Positions 28,101 through 35,458 of a stretch of DNA of 64,000 bases are shown here, one piece after another. The translations under genes and the position numbers were made by a program. A model generated the notes under the pieces. It saw only the letters and a list, made by a program, of their open reading frames with translations, had not been told where the DNA came from and searched no databases. The stretch lies in NCBI GenBank assembly GCA_014526335.1, contig JACTAT010000061.1, positions 216,630 through 280,629 on the forward strand. The letters are read 5' to 3'. The DNA comes from Chrysaora quinquecirrha. Taxonomy: Eukaryota > Cnidaria > Scyphozoa > Semaeostomeae > Pelagiidae. Each line of letters begins with the position of its first letter. The stretch's first letter is position 1.

Positions 28101-29543
28101 ATCGCTTTGTTAAGAGACAATTTGGAATTATTTAGACTATAGCTGAAATACAAGCAAAATCATGTTGAGGGTCGTTTAGGGGTTCTGGGGAACATGGGAA
28201 CATGTGACAAAATGTATCCAGGAAACAAAGGAATGTGGCCCCCTAAATAACCCTGCATGTTATTAAGCCAAAAATCAAAGGAAAAATAAAGATTTGAGCT
28301 GCTAACCATTTTCTATAGATACCTCCAAATTCCAAGTCAAGTAGATGGCCAGATACAGATGTCATAATCATTTTGCAATTCTATAATAGAAGAAGGAAAA
28401 TAAATTAATTGTTTGATACCTGTAGTGGAGAAACTCCTTAGCACATGAATGAATTCAACTTATTTTAATTGTAAATAAACGACTTACTGCATTCAGGATA
28501 TTGCAGTTAAACTCATATATTTTGTTGAACTTTGACAATCCTTCCCTCTAAAAAGAGTGAATGATAAAGCATGAACCTGTTGCCAAGAAACTCACTTTAA
28601 ATATGTATAGACAAACGGTTGAGTGGTATTTTTTGCATACTGTGTGGTGGTATTTTTTGCATACTGTGGTTGCCAGGCTGCATTCCATGCACTTAGACCT
28701 GAAGGTCTTCAGGTGAAGGTGAACGTGAAATGGTGTTTTAGCACCAGTCGCTAGGATCTCAGTGGTAGGTTAACTAATCGAGACCTCAACCCTGGCCGTG
28801 ACGCTACCGTGGCTGGGCATGAACCTTGACCACACTGAGCTTATGACACCACGAGTCAGCTGGATTACACCATGTAGGATTTTTTGGCATATTGCAATGT
28901 AAAAGTAACAATAGAAACTGGCCGGAGTGTCTAAAAATAACAATTTCTATTGTTTTCTGGCATAGATTTCTTGGCATACCTTTGGCAGAATGTTTACATG
29001 GAATGCACCCTGGTGTGGTTGATAAGCACTACACTGTGGTGGTATTTTTGCTTATTGTGGTGGTGGAGGTATTGCTACCACCCAGTAGTCTTTATCTATC
29101 ACAGTACGCAAAAAATACCCCCACAGCAGTGTGTATGCACAACAGCCTGTTTGCAGGGCATGGTTTTTTTCAACCAAATTTTGGGTGTACAAGAGCCCCT
29201 TTCTATTGTTCTATCCTATTGTTTAGCCTATTGTTCTATTGTTGAAAAACTCCAGTGTGCAACTGCAGTATGGTACTTGGTACCACAGTAATGTGTATAG
29301 ATTCGCTTGCGTGTTCCTGCGTTGTTCGTGTTGAGGTCAAAGCAATATAAGGATTTATTAGATATAACTAAGACTCTAAAACCTGAATTATACCTGTACG
29401 TAGATAAAATCGTTAACAGGTAAAAGACCATTCATACTCACTCTTTGGAAATTTCCTGATGACATAGCTCTGGCAATCTCTTTTGCAGCATCATTTTTCT
29501 CGGCAACATTCAGCACATTCATATTTCCTTGACGAGGAGGCAT
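90..29543 (-). CDS. TOP3A: DNA topoisomerase III alpha, about 35 exons
   Basis: Type IA topoisomerase that, in known animals, works with BLM-type helicase and RMI1 to decatenate recombination intermediates. Exons in coding order: 29543-29442, 28547-28488, 28380-28307, 27264-27189, 26088-25980, 25428-25377, 24484-24393, 23835-23755, 22674-22634, 22483-22435, 22027-21927, 21718-21644, 21334-21252, 21141-21044, 20387-20281, 19995-19936, 19709-19659, 18681-18607, 17490-17440, 16142-16064, 15974-15861, 15534-15465, 14895-14867, 14644-14586, 13829-13769, 12184-12014, 11375-11317, 10848-10798, 9964-9914, 8406-8364, 3237-3152, 2641-2516, 1487-1475 (doubtful), 1315-1221, 235-90. Nearly all junctions are GT-AG and phases match, except between 13769 and 12184, where an exon is missing. 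About 895 residues were recovered; the human protein has about 1000. The start is the first ATG before VAEKNDAAK, so a mitochondrial leader further upstream is not excluded. GRF fingers and the VAEKNDAAK start distinguish it from TOP3B. Confidence 0.93.
1488..2515. other. TOP3A intron sequence with one repeat element
   Basis: No coding exon is evident. The stretch 2170-2450 holds a diverged CAAACATT-type element (GATCAAACATTTG near the left, TTTGGTCAGAGC near the right). The rest is AT-rich sequence with no readable structure. Confidence 0.5.
2516..3237 (-). CDS. TOP3A: TOP3A exons: first GRF zinc finger
   Basis: Exon 3237-3152 reads [18 protein letters not shown], and exon 2641-2516 continues [19 protein letters not shown]. 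Together they form one complete GRF zinc finger (CxC...C...C), a single-stranded-DNA-binding module. A low-complexity N/T/K tail follows. The phase-1 intron splits the finger after NQG, at the same place as in the second finger, so the two arose by exon-pair duplication. Confidence 0.93.
3925..7120 (+). CDS. ADAM-type metalloprotease-disintegrin, nested gene
   Basis: Zinc endopeptidase of the M12B/ADAM family, expected at the cell surface or secreted. A signal peptide ([18 protein letters not shown]) is followed by a GIKEA-repeat linker, a prodomain, a basic RQRGRR furin-type site near 4775-4792, a catalytic domain with [12 protein letters not shown] and the CIM Met-turn, a disintegrin domain opening [15 protein letters not shown], and a cysteine-rich domain. 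The donor is after 6058 and exon 2 starts at 6783, phase 1. Exon 2 has an EGF-like module ([17 protein letters not shown]) and ends in a hydrophobic tail suggesting a GPI anchor. The disintegrin loop lacks RGD. Three one-base frame breaks lie upstream of the protease domain, at an A run near 4128, a G run near 4449 and a G run near 4592. Flanking frames carry continuous ADAM homology, so an intact gene is likely. Confidence 0.88.
4021..4260 (+). repeat. 15-base coding minisatellite (GIKEA-type repeats)
   Basis: About a dozen imperfect tandem units of the form GGAATCAAAGAAGCA sit between the ADAM signal peptide and prodomain and encode GIKEA-like pentapeptides. The repeat sense moves from one frame to another after the A run at about 4128, which is how I place the first frame break. 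Confidence 0.8.
6059..6782 (+). other. ADAM intron with an inverted-repeat element
   Basis: GTAAGT donor and TTTCGCAG acceptor. Inside, 6193-6545 carries inverted and direct copies of a CCAACATGTTGG-type motif next to GCAAACCGT, probably a small transposon remnant. Confidence 0.6.
7121..8017. other. ADAM 3' flank, no further gene seen
   Basis: This holds the presumed 3' UTR of the ADAM gene, then AT-rich DNA. At 7685-7870 there is a CAAACATTGTT-type repeat (GGCCAAACTAACAAACATTG), a member of the family common across the window. Confidence 0.5.
8018..8278. mobile_element. MITE, about 260 bp, 37-bp inverted termini
   Basis: The left arm AAGGCAAATTTCCACTTCGC pairs with the right arm, whose reverse complement begins AAGGCCCATTTCAACTTCG. 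A second GCGAACAGCGAA/TTCGCTGTTCGC pair lies just inside. There is no coding capacity. Confidence 0.75.
8709..8742. repeat. (TTG)n microsatellite
   Basis: About ten near-perfect GTT triplets in a TOP3A intron. Confidence 0.95.
9180..9425. mobile_element. CAAACATT-family element
   Basis: Contains GGTCGAACATTGTC, the CTTATCAAGCGATGTTTG unit and the terminal GTGACTAAACGGTTTAAC. It is internally palindromic like its relatives at 12672-13332 and 17594-18052. Confidence 0.6.
10100..10408. other. Assembly gap (run of N)
   Basis: 309 undetermined bases within the TOP3A intron between the exons at 10848-10798 and 9964-9914. Both neighbours use phase 1, so the gap could hide a phase-1/phase-1 exon without my noticing. 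Confidence 1.
11317..12184 (-). CDS. TOP3A: TOP3A exons: second half of C4 zinc ribbon
   Basis: The 171-nt exon 12184-12014 encodes [17 protein letters not shown], then CQRCPGPIH and [12 protein letters not shown]. These match the zinc-ribbon region between the catalytic core and the GRF fingers of animal TOP3A. Exon 11375-11317 continues with [19 protein letters not shown]. The 12184 exon needs a phase-2 partner, but the preceding exon (13769) ends in phase 1. The exon carrying the first CxxC of the ribbon is therefore not identified; I searched 12190-13768 without success. Confidence 0.86.
12672..13332. mobile_element. Nested or tandem CAAACATT-family elements
   Basis: At least two units begin GGCCCTAGCCAAAAGATC or GCCCTGGCCAAACGATC and contain CAAACATTGTT, a CTTGTCAAGC core and the terminal motif AATGTTTGATCGTTTGGC. 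Open frames here are repeat translation, not genes. Most of the long intron 12185-13768 is made of this material. Confidence 0.75.
13967..14380. mobile_element. MITE, 414 bp, A/T-rich inverted termini
   Basis: The left end GGGTACACGCTTTTTTTATA pairs with the right end, which reads as GGGTCAATACACGCTTTTTT on the other strand. Inside, AAGGAAC/GTTCC direct and inverted motifs recur. It sits in a TOP3A intron. Confidence 0.75.
16597..16889. mobile_element. MITE, about 293 bp
   Basis: The left arm GAGCGGTTTACACC...GGGCTATTTGC...TTTACTTGCA pairs with the right arm TGCAAGTAAATAGCTCTAGC...AACCGCCC. The interior is non-coding. Confidence 0.65.
16995..17368. mobile_element. MITE, 374 bp, related to 13967-14380
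   Basis: The left end ATACATGTATTTTTTTATAA pairs with the right end, which reads ATACACGTATTTTTTTAAAA on the other strand. Both continue into AAGAAACT. The long T/A tract next to an AAGAAAC or AAGGAAC motif resembles the element at 13967. Confidence 0.75.
17594..18052. mobile_element. CAAACATT-family element, about 460 bp
   Basis: Begins AAGGCCCTGGCCAAAAGATT and ends ACAATGTTTGATAGTTCGGT followed by CAAGGCCT. The termini are inverted copies of each other. The interior resembles the composite at 12672-13332 in opposite orientation. Confidence 0.75.
19402..19549. mobile_element. MITE, 148 bp, TA-flanked (mariner-like termini)
   Basis: The left end TACAGTAATTCCCGCTTTTA pairs with the right end, which reads TACAGTAAGTCCCCGCTTTT on the other strand. 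Pairing continues through AAGAAAC and CATAT, giving termini of about 34 bp. A terminal TA plus a CAGTA start suits the Tc1/mariner group. Confidence 0.85.
21044..21141 (-). CDS. TOP3A: TOP3A exon 14: active-site tyrosine
   Basis: This 98-nt exon reads [16 protein letters not shown]. The tyrosine in SYPRTET is the residue that forms the transient 5'-phosphotyrosine link in type IA topoisomerases. It follows the exon at 21252-21334 ([18 protein letters not shown]) and precedes the exon at 20281-20387 ([15 protein letters not shown]). Both neighbours are strongly conserved in the family. Confidence 0.95.
21380..21632. repeat. Polypurine (GAAG/GAGGA) tract
   Basis: About 250 bases that are nearly all purine on the plus strand, inside a TOP3A intron. 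The serine-rich reading frame on the other strand is an artefact of composition. Such tracts can form triplex DNA. Confidence 0.9.
22107..22376. repeat. (CTGA)n tetranucleotide array, about 270 bp
   Basis: About 65 nearly perfect units with a few TGAT, TAAC and TGTC variants. It lies between TOP3A exons 10 (22435-22483) and 11 (21927-22027). The SVSQ-repeat open frame it yields is not a gene. Confidence 0.97.
23079..23550. repeat. (CAGT)n tetranucleotide array, about 470 bp
   Basis: About 118 nearly perfect units. It is the reverse complement of the (CTGA)n array 700 bases away, so the two are inverted relative to each other around TOP3A exons 9 and 10. Its long SVSQ open frame is spurious. 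Confidence 0.97.
24770..25262. repeat. (CTAA)n tetranucleotide array, degenerate
   Basis: Nearly 500 bases of CTAA units mixed with CCAA, GACAAA and CAAAC variants, in the TOP3A intron before the exon at 24484-24393. It is much more degenerate than the CTGA/CAGT arrays. Confidence 0.95.
25980..29543 (-). CDS. TOP3A: TOP3A exons 1-5: TOPRIM metal-binding domain
   Basis: Five exons encode the N-terminal TOPRIM fold. Exon 1 carries [15 protein letters not shown], with the catalytic glutamate. Exon 2 reads [13 protein letters not shown]. Exon 3 carries [11 protein letters not shown] and runs on to YRKW. Exon 4 contains VERYCPDKF, and exon 5 carries [19 protein letters not shown], whose DxD-type acidic cluster binds magnesium. 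Phases run 0, 0, 2, 0, 1. Each motif lines up with animal TOP3A in order and spacing. Confidence 0.94.
26314..26487 (+). mobile_element. tRNA-derived SINE, copy A
   Basis: Starts near GTGGCGTCGTGGTGTAATCC. It carries a good pol III B box, GGTTCGAGCC, then a shared body, and ends in a CACCTT repeat tail. A second copy in inverse orientation at 28707-28873 aligns along its whole length. Confidence 0.8.
27296..27765. mobile_element. TTTATTACC-bounded element with a nested repeat
   Basis: The left end has two TTTATTACC motifs and CCCTATGGA. The right end has TCCATAGGG and two GGTAATAAA motifs. A GCAACATTTG-type palindromic unit sits inside (27370-27625). The boundaries are approximate. Confidence 0.5.
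28167..28255. mobile_element. 89-bp GAGGG-family MITE with 6-bp TSD
   Basis: Begins GAGGGTCGTTTAGGGGTTCT and ends near GGCCCCCTAAATAACCCT. It is flanked on both sides by CATGTT (28161-28166 and 28256-28261). Related copies lie at 57888-58094 and 58740-58956. Confidence 0.85.
28707..28873 (-). mobile_element. tRNA-derived SINE, copy B
   Basis: Reverse-complement partner of copy A. The body and tail are well conserved, but the B box is damaged (GGTTCATGCC). It sits between GTGGTATTTTTTGCATACTG repeats at 28620-28675 and a similar inverted motif near 29105, so it may have landed in another element. Confidence 0.75.
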
Positions 29544-29565
29544 TATTGATAAATGGCTTGCAAAC

Positions 29566-30620
29566 GAGAGTGACCTTTTCTTTTCGAAATGTTGATGTTG
29601 ATGATGATGGCCTAGGCACAGCAGCTGATGCTGGGCTTCACAGCAATACTATCTATCTAGTGTCATTTTAAGGTTTGTATCTTAGTTTTGAGCTTGCAAA
29701 TAATACATACTGCTTCTATGATGGAAAATTTAGTATATTGTTGGCCTATATCCGTTTTTATTACCACTTTTCCACTTTCGAAACTTTCTAGAAATATTGC
29801 TGCTTGCTGCTGTGCTGCAGCTCGACTTTTGCCGCCAAAATGATTCGTAAGTTCCAGGCCCCGCTAGGGGCTTCGCGTCTCTGTAAAAGGCGGAATCAGG
29901 AACTTGTGGAACTTGAATCAGAACGGAATAATTATTATGAAATTTTATATCTCGAATATTTAAATAAATTTTTTAGTTTCTTATTTTGACCAGGTATTAA
30001 GATACAGCTGTCCCAACTGTGACGTGTTTACAAGCATTGTTTATGAAAATGACGAGGAAGACTTTTATTTTCCTTTCACTGTGGCCCTGTGGCATACAGC
30101 TGACAACACCACAGGTAAGCCATAGCCATAGGAAAGCAAAACCTCAGAAAACTTTTGTTTGTTTCGGTCTGTTAGTAATCCTTTCTCATTCTAATGATCA
30201 AAACAAAGGAAAGAATGTAAATCTTCAGACATCTTTGTTTAGCAAAGTGTACAGTATGCACGCAATTACAGGCAAAAGCGCACCATTACATCAGTGATTG
30301 CATGAACACGGACGGGATCAGGATTTGAGTTGTAATATGTCTGCCTTATGTAGTTTCATTTGTATTTATTTGTGTTGCAAGGCAATTCAATGTCCATAAG
30401 TAATATTGGTGTTTGCTGTTAGAGGTAATGTTATTTCCTGTATTTTTCAAATTATATTTCATGTTGTCAATTTTCTTTTGCGACTCTCGTCCTAAAATAT
30501 GACTCTCGTCTCTCTCGTCCTAAACTGTTGGTATTAACGAGAAAGGAGTAATCGAGTTTGCAAACAAGCAAAGCAGGCAAGGGGCTGATTAATCTTGTTG
30601 AAATTATTGATTAGGCCCTG
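29566..30620 (+). repeat. Partial array unit next to the TOP3A start
   Basis: This segment is closely similar to the 3' flanks of the LRR gene copies (35757-36760, about 46060-47135, about 51884-52916). It starts at CAAACGAGAGTGACC only 23 bases upstream of the TOP3A ATG. No LRR gene precedes it here. It may be the source of the duplicated flank or the remnant of a lost unit. It likely includes the TOP3A promoter. Confidence 0.8.
29994..30114 (+). CDS. Candidate internal exon with CPNC motif, unknown gene
   Basis: A 121-base stretch between a TTGACCAG acceptor and a CAG/GTAAGC donor is fully open in phase 0 and reads YSCPNCDVFTSIVYENDEED followed by FYFPFTVALWHT. It looks protein-like (acidic, a CxxC pair). 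The matching positions in the LRR flank copies carry a stop soon after SCPNCG, as expected for dead copies. I could not find a neighbouring exon in phase; the ATG at 29840 (GCCGCCAAAATG) is a possible start but is not in register. No function is claimed. Confidence 0.4.
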
Positions 30621-30785
30621 GACAAACGATCAAACATTGTTGGTCTAACATTTGAGATTTGATTGTCAACGAAATGTTTGACCGTTTGGCCACGTCCAAA
30701 CACTGCTTGTCAACATTTCTTGTTTGCGTCAAGCAAAAAGTGTTTTTGAACTTTTTCAAAACATTTACGCAACAAGTCTTGTTAG
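30607..30785. mobile_element. CAAACATT-family element
   Basis: Begins TTAGGCCCTGGACAAACGATC and contains CAAACATTGTTGGTC and ATGTTTGACCGTTTGGCC. Its right part appears cut by the foldback element that follows. Confidence 0.65.
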
Positions 30786-31640
30786 TACTAATAGATCATT
30801 TCGGTATGACGTCAGACAGCATTAAAATTTTTCGAAATCACATGGTATCGAGTTTTCGATATGAAAATCTTATAAAGCAGCCAAAATTTAGTTTAGGTAC
30901 AAAGTTTCACTGTCCTGGCGCTTGTGTTCTTAATTTTATGAGCATTCAAAGTTCCCGATTTCATAAAGGCTTTGACCGCAAAAAAAAACTTGGTGAAACA
31001 TTTTACCTAGACTTACCCTAAGTCTAAATCTTTCTTTATCCGAACACAAATTCATTACCGAAATGTGACAGCGTTGCGAAGGAGACAATGAGAAAAGTGG
31101 ACTGAGATTTAGACTTATACACTTGTGCAGGTCATGAATAATTAATGAGCTTGATGCAAGCTCGTTGTTTCAGCAAATGTTCGGGGGGTATGATAACAAC
31201 TTTTAAACAGTGAATGAAAGGAATTGCTTTGTTTTATTTCAATGCTGCTGAATTGTCTATGTCCAAGATCAAAGAAAATGCCGGCGGACAGAAATCTGTC
31301 CGCCTGTTCAGGAAAAACAAAGGAAAAAGCTCATTAATTATTCATGACCTGCACAAGTGTATAAGTCTAAATCTCCGTTCACTTTTCTCAATGTCTCCTC
31401 CGCAGCGCCATCATATTTGTGTTGGGATAATGAAAGATTTAGTCTACATTTTACACCACACGGTCAAAGCGCTTATAAAATCGAGAAATTTGAACGCTCG
31501 TAAACCGATTATACTAGTGCTGAGATAGTAAAACTTTGCCCCTAGACTGATTTTTGAGTGCCTTATACGATTTTCGCGTCGAAAAATTGATATCTATGCT
31601 TAGCTACTTGTAGCAATCGCTAAAATTTTTTTGATAGAAT
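30786..31640. mobile_element. Foldback element with arms of 300 bp or more
   Basis: The left arm (about 30815-31157) and right arm (about 31327-31640) are diverged inverted copies, for example TCATGAATAATTAATGAGC against GCTCATTAATTATTCATGA. The loop contains a short perfect hairpin, GGCGGACAGAAATCTGTCC. It ends close to the 5' edge of the LRR array. The open frames inside are not convincing genes. Confidence 0.75.
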
Positions 31641-31740
31641 ATTTAAGCAGACTTTGTAAGAAACCGGAAAATTAAACTTGCGGACAAATCTTTGTAGTTA
31701 TGAAAGTTTGATGGTTCAAAAGTTTTCGGCTTGACGAATG

Positions 31741-31916
31741 TTAGGACCTGGGCAAATGAACTGAAAGTTTCACTGAACAACATACCACGAAACATTTTAC
31801 GTACCAGCAGTGCCAACTGAACATTTCATTTTACATTTACAGAACGTTGTCAGCCTCTTTTTCATGTAGTGAGTTATTTGGTGCAGTGAAATGTTTAGTT
31901 CATTCGCCAGGGCCTT
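31741..31916. mobile_element. MITE, about 175 bp, only upstream of copy 1
   Basis: The left end TTAGGACCTGGGCAAATGAA pairs with the right end, which reads TTAAGGCCCTGGCGAATGAA on the other strand, and both continue to TTTCACTG. The ends resemble the CAAACATT family termini. The leaders of copies 2-4 lack it. Confidence 0.75.
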
Positions 31917-32110
31917 AAGGGATATGATATCATTACCATAATCAGTTGACGGTTGAGAAATCGAGGACACGTTTGGGGCATAATGCGGCGCCGTACTGCG
32001 AGTGTACTGCAGATACAACTATGCGTCTTAATGTTAATGCTTATGCTTACCTCTCTATTTATCTCTTTAAGAACACTGGTAATTGTCCGATTGTTTACTA
32101 CTGTCCAAGT

Positions 32111-35100
32111 ATGCTACAAGGTAAACTAATTTTTGCATTGATCATTTTCTTCCTCTCATACCCTCTTCTGCGTGTCTTAAGCCTGCCTTCTGGATGCCAC
32201 TGGAAGACACATGTGTACCTAGACTGCAGCAATGCCGGTTTGGAAAGGTTCCCCAGTGATATTTCTAATTCAACAATGTACATCGATCTTTCTCGAAACT
32301 CTCTGCTGAAATTCAAAGAAGATTTTTTCCTGAGATTTCATGACTTGCAAATGCTTAGTTTGGAAGGATGCTGGCTTAAAGGGCCTGTCATATTGCCAAA
32401 GTCTCTGAAGCGATTTATCATAAGAGACAATTCATTCAATGAGGCAACTATACGTAAAACATTTGAAAACGTTTCATCGAGTTTATATTACATCGACATT
32501 ACTCACAACGAGTTAACATTGGAACGCGTTTTGAGATTTTTACCCAAAACTGTAACTCGCCTCAGAGCTGCAGATAACATTATGCCTGTGGTACGCAAGG
32601 ATTATTTTCGCGAATTCAGAAAATTGATTTATCTGAATTTAGATAGCTGTGGAATAAAACGGATTGAAGAAAATTCCTTTGACAAACTGGTTCATCTGCA
32701 TATATTTAGCCTATCATACAATAAACTGGAAAGCATTCCAGATAATTTGTTCCAGTCTTCAAGAAATTTGGGAGTCTTGTACCTGGACAATAACAAGTTC
32801 TCTAGGCCACCAGTTTTTCAAGGTCTTGCCAGACTAGAAACCTTAAATCTACATCACAACAGAATCGAAAGACTCCTTCCAACAGACTTTTATAAGAAGC
32901 AGATAGGCCGGTTGGTTCTTAACGACAATCAGATTCGCACGTTTGATCTGCGGAATACGAAATATCTGAAAATTGATTTATCGTATAATCGAATTGAAAG
33001 ACTTGATGCTTTTGCTTTCAGAGGCAGAAGAGCGCTGACCGATATAATGTTGCAGAATAATGATATTACACACATATCGCCGTTAGCGTTTAAGGGAATG
33101 ATTCAAATCGTTTCGCTATATCTTCAACGAAACAACATCAGCAGTTTACCAAAAGGCATTTTTAAAAACATTATCGTCAACAATTTGTTTCTCTACGGAA
33201 ATAACATCAGTTCTATGGATGGGGTTTTAGACAACATGAGATCACCGCCTATGTTGTTGCTGTTGTTTTCAAACCCTCCACTCAAGAGCATAAAGGTCTG
33301 GGATTACCGTACCATGTCGAATCATTCTAGTATTTACGTGAGTTGCGACAGCTTCAAACAAATTGCTGGCTCCGGGGATCTCAGAGCTAACATTAACTGC
33401 TTTCCGTCTGTGTATTTTTCAATACGTGTGCTTGATTCAAGTTTGGAAAGAGATGGCTTCAAGTGTACCTTAAGCTATAAGACGCGAATGTATTCATGTA
33501 CCCCTTGCCCCCTGGGGTTTTACACAGACCTTCTCAGCTGCCACGATGGATGCTGCAAACAGTGTCCTGCTGGATCGTTCTATCAAGACGATCTTGCAAT
33601 GACGTACTGCAAGCCTTGTCCTGCCGGACAATATGTACCCCCTAGTAGATCCCCAGGCAAAAGCCCGTTGGAATGCTTGACGTGTCCGGATGGAACAAAG
33701 AAGAATCACCCCGCCGGTTATCGAGCTTGTAAATGCTTGGACGGCTTCGCTCGCACAGATCGCTTTGGAAAGTGCAACAAATGTAGTCAACGTGGCATAG
33801 AATGTCGTCGTGATTATCCTGAGCTGCTTAAAGACTATTGGTGGATTTGGCATGATGGATCTCCTTCAAACTCAACTTGTAAAAAGTCGTTTGTTGCTTT
33901 CATGAAAAATCTTGACATAAAAAACAACGAATATGACAGAGCTACAAGTAGTTTTTCATGTGCACTGCCACAACCTCATCACTGCCCTGTAAAAGGATCG
34001 TGTCTTGGCGGTGTCGATGCAACATGCTTAAGTAACTACACAGGTATATTATGCTCCGTTTGTGAAAAAGGATACAGTAGGCAATTCCAGAAATGCTTGA
34101 AATGCCCGAAACCAGTTTATGCAATACTGCAATTCATTGGGTACATAACACTTTTCGTTTTTATTTGTTTGCTTGTGTCTTGGACAGACAAAATCAAAGT
34201 AAAAATTGACGAAGATTACACGAGGACATTTGCTGATATTGTATTATCAAACTTGAAGATTTTGCTTGGCTTTTACCAAGTGTTAATAGTGATAATCCAT
34301 GCTTTTTCAAACGTGAATTGGCCCCATTCCTTGAAAAAGACAATCGGCATATTCCAATTCGTTCAACTTGAAGTATTCCGAATTCCCTCTCTTCGTTGTT
34401 TAAAACCAGAATGGGGGCTAAATTCCATTCATGAATTCTGGATTGCTCTGATTGGAACGACGGCATTTCCTATTGTTATTCTCGCGTATCTTGCAGTAAA
34501 AGTGGCCTATTTATATTTTGCTGAAACACTACACGCAAATTTCATTCGGCGAAGCAGAGTTTGTAAAAGAAATTGCTTTCGAGTCCTTGTGTTGTTTTTC
34601 TTTGTAACTTATCCTCTGACGGCGCAGAGGATTGTTCAGGTTCTGCCAATAAGCTGCCATAACATATGCACCAGCATGAAAAATGGTAAATGCTTGCACC
34701 AGCTTTCCTACTTGAAGTCTGACTACAGCGTCAAATGTTTGTCGTTATCCGGTTCAAGTCGTTTGACTCTTGTTCTTGCGTACGTTGCAATCATAATTCC
34801 AGTAGGCCTGCCATTACTACTTTTTTGTTTGTTACTGAAGTATATACCTGATTGTAAAAAGCAGGAAGATGCTGTTAATATTCAAGAGGAAAATGAATTC
34901 CTAATTACTGTGGAGAGTAACAGAAGTGAGGAAAGCGGATTGCAGTTTGCATTGAAATTTTTATATGAGAATTACGATTCTGGAAACCGATACTGGGAGC
35001 CATTGGAGATGATTCGGAAGCTTATAATGACAGCGGGAGTGACTTTGTTCATTGGTTATTATAAGACGGGCATCGGTACCACAATTGTGGTCGCTGGGTT

Positions 35101-35458
35101 CTTTGCTATTCTGCATGCGTTCAGACGACCTATGAGGGATTCTTTTGAGAATATCTTGCAACTTCTATCTTTATCAATCATGCCAATAAACCTCTGCCTC
35201 GGAGTCATTTTGAAATCAAATAACATTGCAAATGATGACGCAAGGCTTCGACCAAACGATGACAACGCTGCCATTGGCTATCTTCTTGTCATCCTTAATC
35301 TCTTTGTTCTTCTATTGGTTATCATTCGCCTGGTATACAGCGTCGGTAAAGCATCAAGTAATCTATGTACAGCTGTTCATAAGTGCTTTCATCGTGTTTG
35401 CTGCTGTTTCTTCAAAACGAGGCGGGCAGAAAATCAGAGAGTTCTTCTCTTAGAATGA
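32111..35458 (+). CDS. LRR, cysteine-rich, multi-pass membrane protein, copy 1
   Basis: Intact single-exon frame of 1115 residues. The order is signal peptide (about 1-25), LRR N-cap around CHWKTHVYLDC, leucine-rich repeats (about 50-400), a GCC2/GCC3-like cysteine-rich region (about 460-650, CPAGSFYQDDL, CPAGQYVPPSRSPGKSP), then about nine hydrophobic segments (about 665-1080) and a short Cys-rich tail. The motifs LKILLGFYQVL and HAFRRPMRDSFENILQ belong to a membrane module I know from protist and invertebrate GCC2/GCC3 proteins. The ATG at 32111 was chosen because copies 2-4 start there; the frame is open further upstream. The ectodomain differs from copy 4 at roughly one residue in six, the membrane half at a few percent. 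Role unknown; a receptor or channel is inference. Confidence 0.9.
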   Translation: MLQGKLIFALIIFFLSYPLLRVLSLPSGCHWKTHVYLDCSNAGLERFPSDISNSTMYIDLSRNSLLKFKEDFFLRFHDLQMLSLEGCWLKGPVILPKSLKRFIIRDNSFNEATIRKTFENVSSSLYYIDITHNELTLERVLRFLPKTVTRLRAADNIMPVVRKDYFREFRKLIYLNLDSCGIKRIEENSFDKLVHLHIFSLSYNKLESIPDNLFQSSRNLGVLYLDNNKFSRPPVFQGLARLETLNLHHNRIERLLPTDFYKKQIGRLVLNDNQIRTFDLRNTKYLKIDLSYNRIERLDAFAFRGRRALTDIMLQNNDITHISPLAFKGMIQIVSLYLQRNNISSLPKGIFKNIIVNNLFLYGNNISSMDGVLDNMRSPPMLLLLFSNPPLKSIKVWDYRTMSNHSSIYVSCDSFKQIAGSGDLRANINCFPSVYFSIRVLDSSLERDGFKCTLSYKTRMYSCTPCPLGFYTDLLSCHDGCCKQCPAGSFYQDDLAMTYCKPCPAGQYVPPSRSPGKSPLECLTCPDGTKKNHPAGYRACKCLDGFARTDRFGKCNKCSQRGIECRRDYPELLKDYWWIWHDGSPSNSTCKKSFVAFMKNLDIKNNEYDRATSSFSCALPQPHHCPVKGSCLGGVDATCLSNYTGILCSVCEKGYSRQFQKCLKCPKPVYAILQFIGYITLFVFICLLVSWTDKIKVKIDEDYTRTFADIVLSNLKILLGFYQVLIVIIHAFSNVNWPHSLKKTIGIFQFVQLEVFRIPSLRCLKPEWGLNSIHEFWIALIGTTAFPIVILAYLAVKVAYLYFAETLHANFIRRSRVCKRNCFRVLVLFFFVTYPLTAQRIVQVLPISCHNICTSMKNGKCLHQLSYLKSDYSVKCLSLSGSSRLTLVLAYVAIIIPVGLPLLLFCLLLKYIPDCKKQEDAVNIQEENEFLITVESNRSEESGLQFALKFLYENYDSGNRYWEPLEMIRKLIMTAGVTLFIGYYKTGIGTTIVVAGFFAILHAFRRPMRDSFENILQLLSLSIMPINLCLGVILKSNNIANDDARLRPNDDNAAIGYLLVILNLFVLLLVIIRLVYSVGKASSNLCTAVHKCFHRVCCCFFKTRRAENQRVLLLE

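Noticed and set aside
30019..30297. Plus-strand open frame next to TOP3A
   Set aside because: It overlaps the better-supported candidate exon at 29994-30114 in a different frame and has no recognisable features.
31946..32110. N-terminal extension of LRR copy 1
   Set aside because: Copies 2-4 begin at the position equivalent to 32111, where a signal peptide starts; the extra 55 residues are not conserved.
33494..33853. Minus-strand frames recurring under each LRR gene
   Set aside because: They are antisense shadows conserved only because the sense gene is.
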